Shown here: piece by piece, positions 61,601 through 64,000 of the stretch
Layout: the number at the start of each line of letters is the position of its first letter
How positions within the stretch are numbered: position 1 is the stretch's first letter
Origin: Bacteroidota bacterium
GTDB taxonomy: Bacteria > Bacteroidota > Bacteroidia > 2-12-FULL-35-15
Reading direction: 5' to 3'
NCBI GenBank assembly: GCA_025963775.1
Contig: JAOQAD010000023.1
Span: 43,813 to 107,812 of the forward strand
Length of the DNA: 64,000 bases
Made by a program: the position numbers and the translations under genes
The notes under the pieces: generated by a model
What the model was told of the DNA's origin: nothing
The model's input: only the letters and a program-made list of their open reading frames with translations
Databases searched by the model: none

Positions 61601-62410
61601 TAATTGTACCTGCTGCACATTTAACAGGTTCACGAACGTACGCAGCAATGTTGTATCCGGGTAATGGCTGGGTGCCAGTTTCACTTTTTCGAATTCGCTT
61701 CCTGCATGGCGAATGATGGTCTGAAGAAAACCGAACACCTTATCTCCTGCACTTATAATTGCATTATAAAGCTCCTGTGGTGTTGGCGGATGGTGCGCAG
61801 GGTCATTCATCTGAAGCACTTTCCAAAAAGGACTTTTATCGCCCTGCTGCTTCCATATCAAACTATCATACGATTCAAACGGGGAAAATTCAACACCGGC
61901 AATCCCGGGGATGGCCTGCGAAAAAAATAAATTCTGCCGCAATGCAAGCAGCGCCCAGAAGTAGGTGCTGAACGTGGACTGCACCTTCCCGGTCACATAC
62001 GTTTTAAGGTCGTATTCATCCACCGAACGCTGCATGTAAACGGTCCATTGCCGGATCTTTACGAATACGCCTGTCAGCTGATCAAACAGCTCGTTGAACG
62101 GAGCGCTGAAAGGATGATTTTGTGTAACAAAGAGCTGTTCCACCTTTAAGCAAACACTTACATACAGCGAATGCCATTTTAAGAACGGCGTTTTTGAAAT
62201 GGCAGCAAGCAGGAACACCGGGTCTTTCAGCAGGAAAGCCTCCCAGCTGCCTTTCACCGTATTGTCAGTATCATAGAAATTGATCAGCGATGCGAATTCC
62301 GAAAGAAAGAAAAGCCAGTCCTGTTCCGTTCTTCCATCGATCATCGATGGCCCGGGAACAAGCGCTTCCTCAAGGGAAATTACTGCGCTATTCTGGTCAA
62401 TTGCTTTCAT
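58676..62410 (-). CDS. eCIS baseplate J/gp47 protein, Afp11-like
   Basis: 1244 residues. The N-terminal part is long and eCIS-specific; the C-terminal third has the baseplate-J core: NRLKTKDRAVSREDYFRLIR, QEYPDIFYSKAIWN, REEEIRKFLKERAPAFAAV, LEYVKVTTTVVLNAGLEEKG and GISNAELGAFISTISGVAKV. It is the Afp11 counterpart, the baseplate wedge. About residue 600 is a low-complexity run of PATDPATD type encoded by 12-base tandem repeats (60591-60626). Expected to act together with gp25 and the Afp12-like protein. Confidence 0.85.
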   Translation of the reverse strand: MKAIDQNSAVISLEEALVPGPSMIDGRTEQDWLFFLSEFASLINFYDTDNTVKGSWEAFLLKDPVFLLAAISKTPFLKWHSLYVSVCLKVEQLFVTQNHPFSAPFNELFDQLTGVFVKIRQWTVYMQRSVDEYDLKTYVTGKVQSTFSTYFWALLALRQNLFFSQAIPGIAGVEFSPFESYDSLIWKQQGDKSPFWKVLQMNDPAHHPPTPQELYNAIISAGDKVFGFLQTIIRHAGSEFEKVKLAPSHYPDTTLLRTFVNLLNVQQVQLNGITEKHLAFYYKDVLQQKALPAVPDTAVLFAEPASKKDSFILPAGTLFSAGTDAQKKQVVFAAQGDVPLNPAVITGAYTLSALPFESSNPSLYLNQVPNAGMLEKNEKGSVSTWKTFGSLVPDNMVTLGFSIASPLLFLREGNRYIKFQLNFKDTVSQELLNGTNYFLSTQLAWHEVHPMFLSAPSANSVLFEIYVGADVPAIELFKNDPDNVSAQWPMLKITFSEFPNLASPPVLTNISIAVRAYDLKIFQLYNDYGALSSKNPFPPFGPAPEVKSNFIIGSNEIFSKPFDTLSIKLNWNNLPVNGFPEYYKRYRQYLQKRFQPATNPATDPATDSAATPAGSVFARVTQWLLRAFRKKQLSPLKESLAPGTATPPPSSAESFATNSFTVDFSILQQGTWNLLSMANQSGASTNQLFNTGAGPDVPLNFSTFVYVPVLPVNIIPDPSIQGSALKYTDASASGFMRMTLSGPPDGFGAGLYPKVVSAIALYNASIIMANGKKKIYSQAPLPFTPKLNSLTADYSASCSYDLSSPAEKGYSLQCYLYSPLTNYCAYDNTLVADESKASIRPLVGIIAQEGLSLFSPFSHNAALFLELDNLVPAAAINIYFELARKHTYSTSTGDGKKASDKKISYYCLCTYGWQELNLLSDGTNGLNRSGIITLNVPAQLSAVAFPLKGTEKKFWISAAVNEDPFVFADTAFVQTNGFSVQRSGTAFLSDPVTPVLPAGSITKTQSSVPQIASVIQPLPSKNGRAAEDPTRMNRRISNRLKTKDRAVSREDYFRLIRQEYPDIFYSKAIWNREEKQTEIYVVKKVESVDDPHAFLPLVTQAREEEIRKFLKERAPAFAAVSVSNFTLEYVKVTTTVVLNAGLEEKGMEKIINQALCVFLSPWIANSGWQMKIGGGISNAELGAFISTISGVAKVENVSFSTLLRDKISEITGWQAIYTGTLEMPSMKTALFVPFLNHTINFKPE

Positions 62411-62417
62411 GCTTTAT

Positions 62418-62843
62418 TCACAGGTTAGTGCCTTCTTTTAAGTAAAATGGAAAAACGTAATTATGCCTTGTGTTTGTTTTTTTGTATACATAAGTGATGC
62501 TGATGTCCAGGATGCCGTTCAGCAGGTCTGTAAATTCAACGCTCACTTCCTTCACGCTTATTCTCGGCTCGTTTAAAAGCAATGAGGATGTTACCGCATC
62601 AATGATCTCCATCTTCAGTGTTTCATCCATCCTGCTGAAAAAAAACTGCTGCAGGCCGGAGCCAAAGAGAGGCTGCATGCAGCGTTCCCCTTTTCTTGTC
62701 TGCATGATCGCATCGATCGAATCGTTGATGTTTTCCTCAAAGGAGGTAACATTCAGCTGGTGGTTCCCAACCGAGAAGGTGACCGGGAAGCTCCATCCTG
62801 AGCCTAAAAAGGCACCCTTCTGTTTGCTTAGCTGATCATCCAC
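62418..62843 (-). CDS. GPW/gp25-family baseplate protein (Afp9-like)
   Basis: 141 residues from a GTG at 62843, overlapping the PAAR gene by 8 bases. gp25 signatures: GSGWSFPVTFSVGNHQLNVT, DSIDAIMQTRKGERCMQPLF and GSGLQQFFFSRMDETLKMEI. The EPR-type motif is present as LLNEPRISVKEVSVE. It forms the sheath-initiating wedge of the baseplate. Confidence 0.93.
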   Translation of the reverse strand: MDDQLSKQKGAFLGSGWSFPVTFSVGNHQLNVTSFEENINDSIDAIMQTRKGERCMQPLFGSGLQQFFFSRMDETLKMEIIDAVTSSLLLNEPRISVKEVSVEFTDLLNGILDISITYVYKKTNTRHNYVFPFYLKEGTNL

Positions 62844-63132
62844 CTATCTGTACGTTTAATGCGCCGAGTAAAATTTCTCCTCCGTGAGCCGTTTGATCAC
62901 CCATTCGTGCAGCAGGCATGCCGCCGATCATTACGGTTGCCGATCCTTTTACAATTGAATCGGGCGGGCCCATGCACATCAGCATATCGCCTACCCTTGC
63001 CGCAGGCAGCCCGCCGATTAAAACGGTTGGCTCGCCCGGCCCGATCACCGGCCCTCCCACGTGCGGGATCATAAGCGGCGGTGTTTCCATCGGGCACTCG
63101 TGAAAATCGGTTAATCGTGCTGCTGCCGGCAT
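62836..63132 (-). CDS. PAAR-domain spike-tip protein (Afp10-like)
   Basis: 98 residues. Repeated PAAR units GGLPAARVGDMLMC and GGMPAARMGDQTAHGG with the Cys/His positions of a zinc-bearing tip, and Gly/Pro-rich hairpins (PVIGPGEPTVLIGG). It caps the spike formed by the VgrG-like protein encoded 4 bases upstream. Confidence 0.94.
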   Translation of the reverse strand: MPAAARLTDFHECPMETPPLMIPHVGGPVIGPGEPTVLIGGLPAARVGDMLMCMGPPDSIVKGSATVMIGGMPAARMGDQTAHGGEILLGALNVQIGG

Positions 63133-63136
63133 CGCT

Positions 63137-64000
63137 TTAGTTTATCATGATCATTGCGCTTTTCAGCGTAAGCTCCATTCCGCTATTGATCTTTGCTATT
63201 TCTCCTCCTTCAGCCGAATACTGGCTGTCCGCTGTTTCCTTTATATTTATTCCACTCGTGGCCACATCTCCGCCCGATGCTCCTATTGTCACACCCTGCG
63301 TGCCTGTCAGGCTGAGCTTTCCGTCTGCTGCGATGCTGATATCCTTTGGGCTGCTGATAGCAATGCCGTTCTCCGACATCACTATGGTATTGTTATTCTG
63401 GTCGCTGATCGTGATCTTCTTGTCATGATCACTGATAATGATCGTATTGCTTGCAGGAGTGGTAATACTGAATTCAATAAGATCATCATCGAACTTCAGG
63501 ATCATTCCTGATTTTGAAACGATTGCCTTCTGCGTATTTTTTTCGTTCGGATCAAGCCCTGCGAAAGGGATCAGTGTTGAGCTGCTGTACATGCTTCCGA
63601 GGATCACCGGGTAACGCGGATCTTCATTTAAGAAGCCCAGCACCACTTCATCGCCCACTTCAGGCATAAAGAAAGCACCTGCACCGCTGGTGGAATAAAA
63701 GTTGGAAAGCCTTGCCCAGAGCCCAGCGCCGGCGGGATCAAACAATGGCACATTCACAAGGATCCTGTACTGTGAATCGGGATCCTCAAACATTTTTTTC
63801 ACTGTGCCGTTGAAAAGCCCGCGGGCACCGGGCAACAGTCCTGAAGCCGGCGGCGACATCACATCCGGCTCTTCGGTAAACCATACCGGGGAAAGTCCGA
63901 CAGTAACCTCGGTGGTCCAGTTGCCATCCGACAGGTCATGCACCACGCCGGAAACAAGATGGTCGCCGTTAAAGCGATCGCCAAGCCCGCTGAGGGTAAT
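63137..64000 (-). CDS. VgrG/gpV-like spike protein (Afp8-like), 5' end beyond window
   Basis: 288 codons are visible and the frame is open through the right edge; the first in-window start-like codon (GTG at 63946) is internal, because preceding residues SGLGDRFNGDHLVSGVVHDL belong to the same domain. Middle region: the gp5/VgrG OB domain (VKKMFEDPDSQYRILVNVPL, VGDEVVLGFLNEDPRYPVIL). C-terminal beta-helix: TIIISDHDKKITISDQ, ISSPKDISIAADGKLSLTG. It is the central spike to which PAAR binds. Confidence 0.9.
   Translation of the reverse strand: MTLSGLGDRFNGDHLVSGVVHDLSDGNWTTEVTVGLSPVWFTEEPDVMSPPASGLLPGARGLFNGTVKKMFEDPDSQYRILVNVPLFDPAGAGLWARLSNFYSTSGAGAFFMPEVGDEVVLGFLNEDPRYPVILGSMYSSSTLIPFAGLDPNEKNTQKAIVSKSGMILKFDDDLIEFSITTPASNTIIISDHDKKITISDQNNNTIVMSENGIAISSPKDISIAADGKLSLTGTQGVTIGASGGDVATSGINIKETADSQYSAEGGEIAKINSGMELTLKSAMIMIN

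Overview
The window looks like a chromosomal segment of a Bacteroidota bacterium. Evidence: a type IX secretion (T9SS) C-terminal sorting domain, a gliding-motility (type B) C-terminal domain next to a PorP/SprF protein, GldI-like FKBP lipoproteins, families typical of the phylum (DUF4173, DUF1361, DUF1569, DUF2779, pRiA4b ORF-3), almost no Shine-Dalgarno sequences, and several TAnnTTTG -7 promoter boxes of the kind used by the Bacteroidota primary sigma factor. No rRNA, tRNA or CRISPR array was recognised.

Layout. 1-3.5 kb (minus): the start of an MBOAT acyltransferase, a DUF559 nuclease gene bracketed by inverted hairpin repeats, and two SGNH/GDSL hydrolases. 3.6-8.2 kb (minus): nrnA followed by four tandem FKBP-type prolyl isomerase genes, ended by a strong terminator. 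8.4-12.1 kb: ndk, a tiny lipoprotein, an AI-2E exporter, a small hypothetical and a DUF2779 nuclease-like protein. 12.3-21.6 kb (plus): secreted surface module with an HMA-like secreted protein, a 2244-residue multidomain T9SS adhesin, a type-B CTD protein and PorP/SprF. 21.6-24.1 kb: a VanX-like dipeptidase, a CtlX-type amidinohydrolase and YajQ. 24.1-33.2 kb (minus): a long run of tightly packed membrane-protein genes with a Coq4-like protein, a ferritin-like diiron protein, DgkA and a winged-helix regulator, with two matching palindromic operator candidates. 33.5-44.8 kb: housekeeping genes (c-di-AMP cyclase, Def, RuvX, DapD, glycosyltransferase, Sua5/YrdC, CCA-type nucleotidyltransferase, MiaA, MFS) separated by several families of intergenic repeats.

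44.9-64.0 kb (minus, running off the right edge): the 3' part of an extracellular contractile injection system (eCIS, Afp/PVC/MAC type). Read in the direction of transcription it encodes a VgrG-like spike, a PAAR tip, a gp25 protein, two large baseplate proteins (Afp11- and Afp12-like), an Afp14-like tape-measure protein, two unfamiliar alanine-rich helical proteins, an unfamiliar 306-residue protein, an AAA+ ATPase (Afp15-like), a small protein resembling a decayed Y1 transposase, and a DUF4157 protein with an unrecognised C-terminal region that is the best effector candidate. Sheath and tube genes should lie to the right of the window.

The two places most likely to hold undescribed biology are the accessory/cargo end of the eCIS locus (44.9-52.6 kb) and the membrane operon with the Coq4-like and diiron proteins (24-33 kb). 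The DUF559 gene with paired hairpin repeats is a third candidate, as a small mobile or domesticated repeat system.
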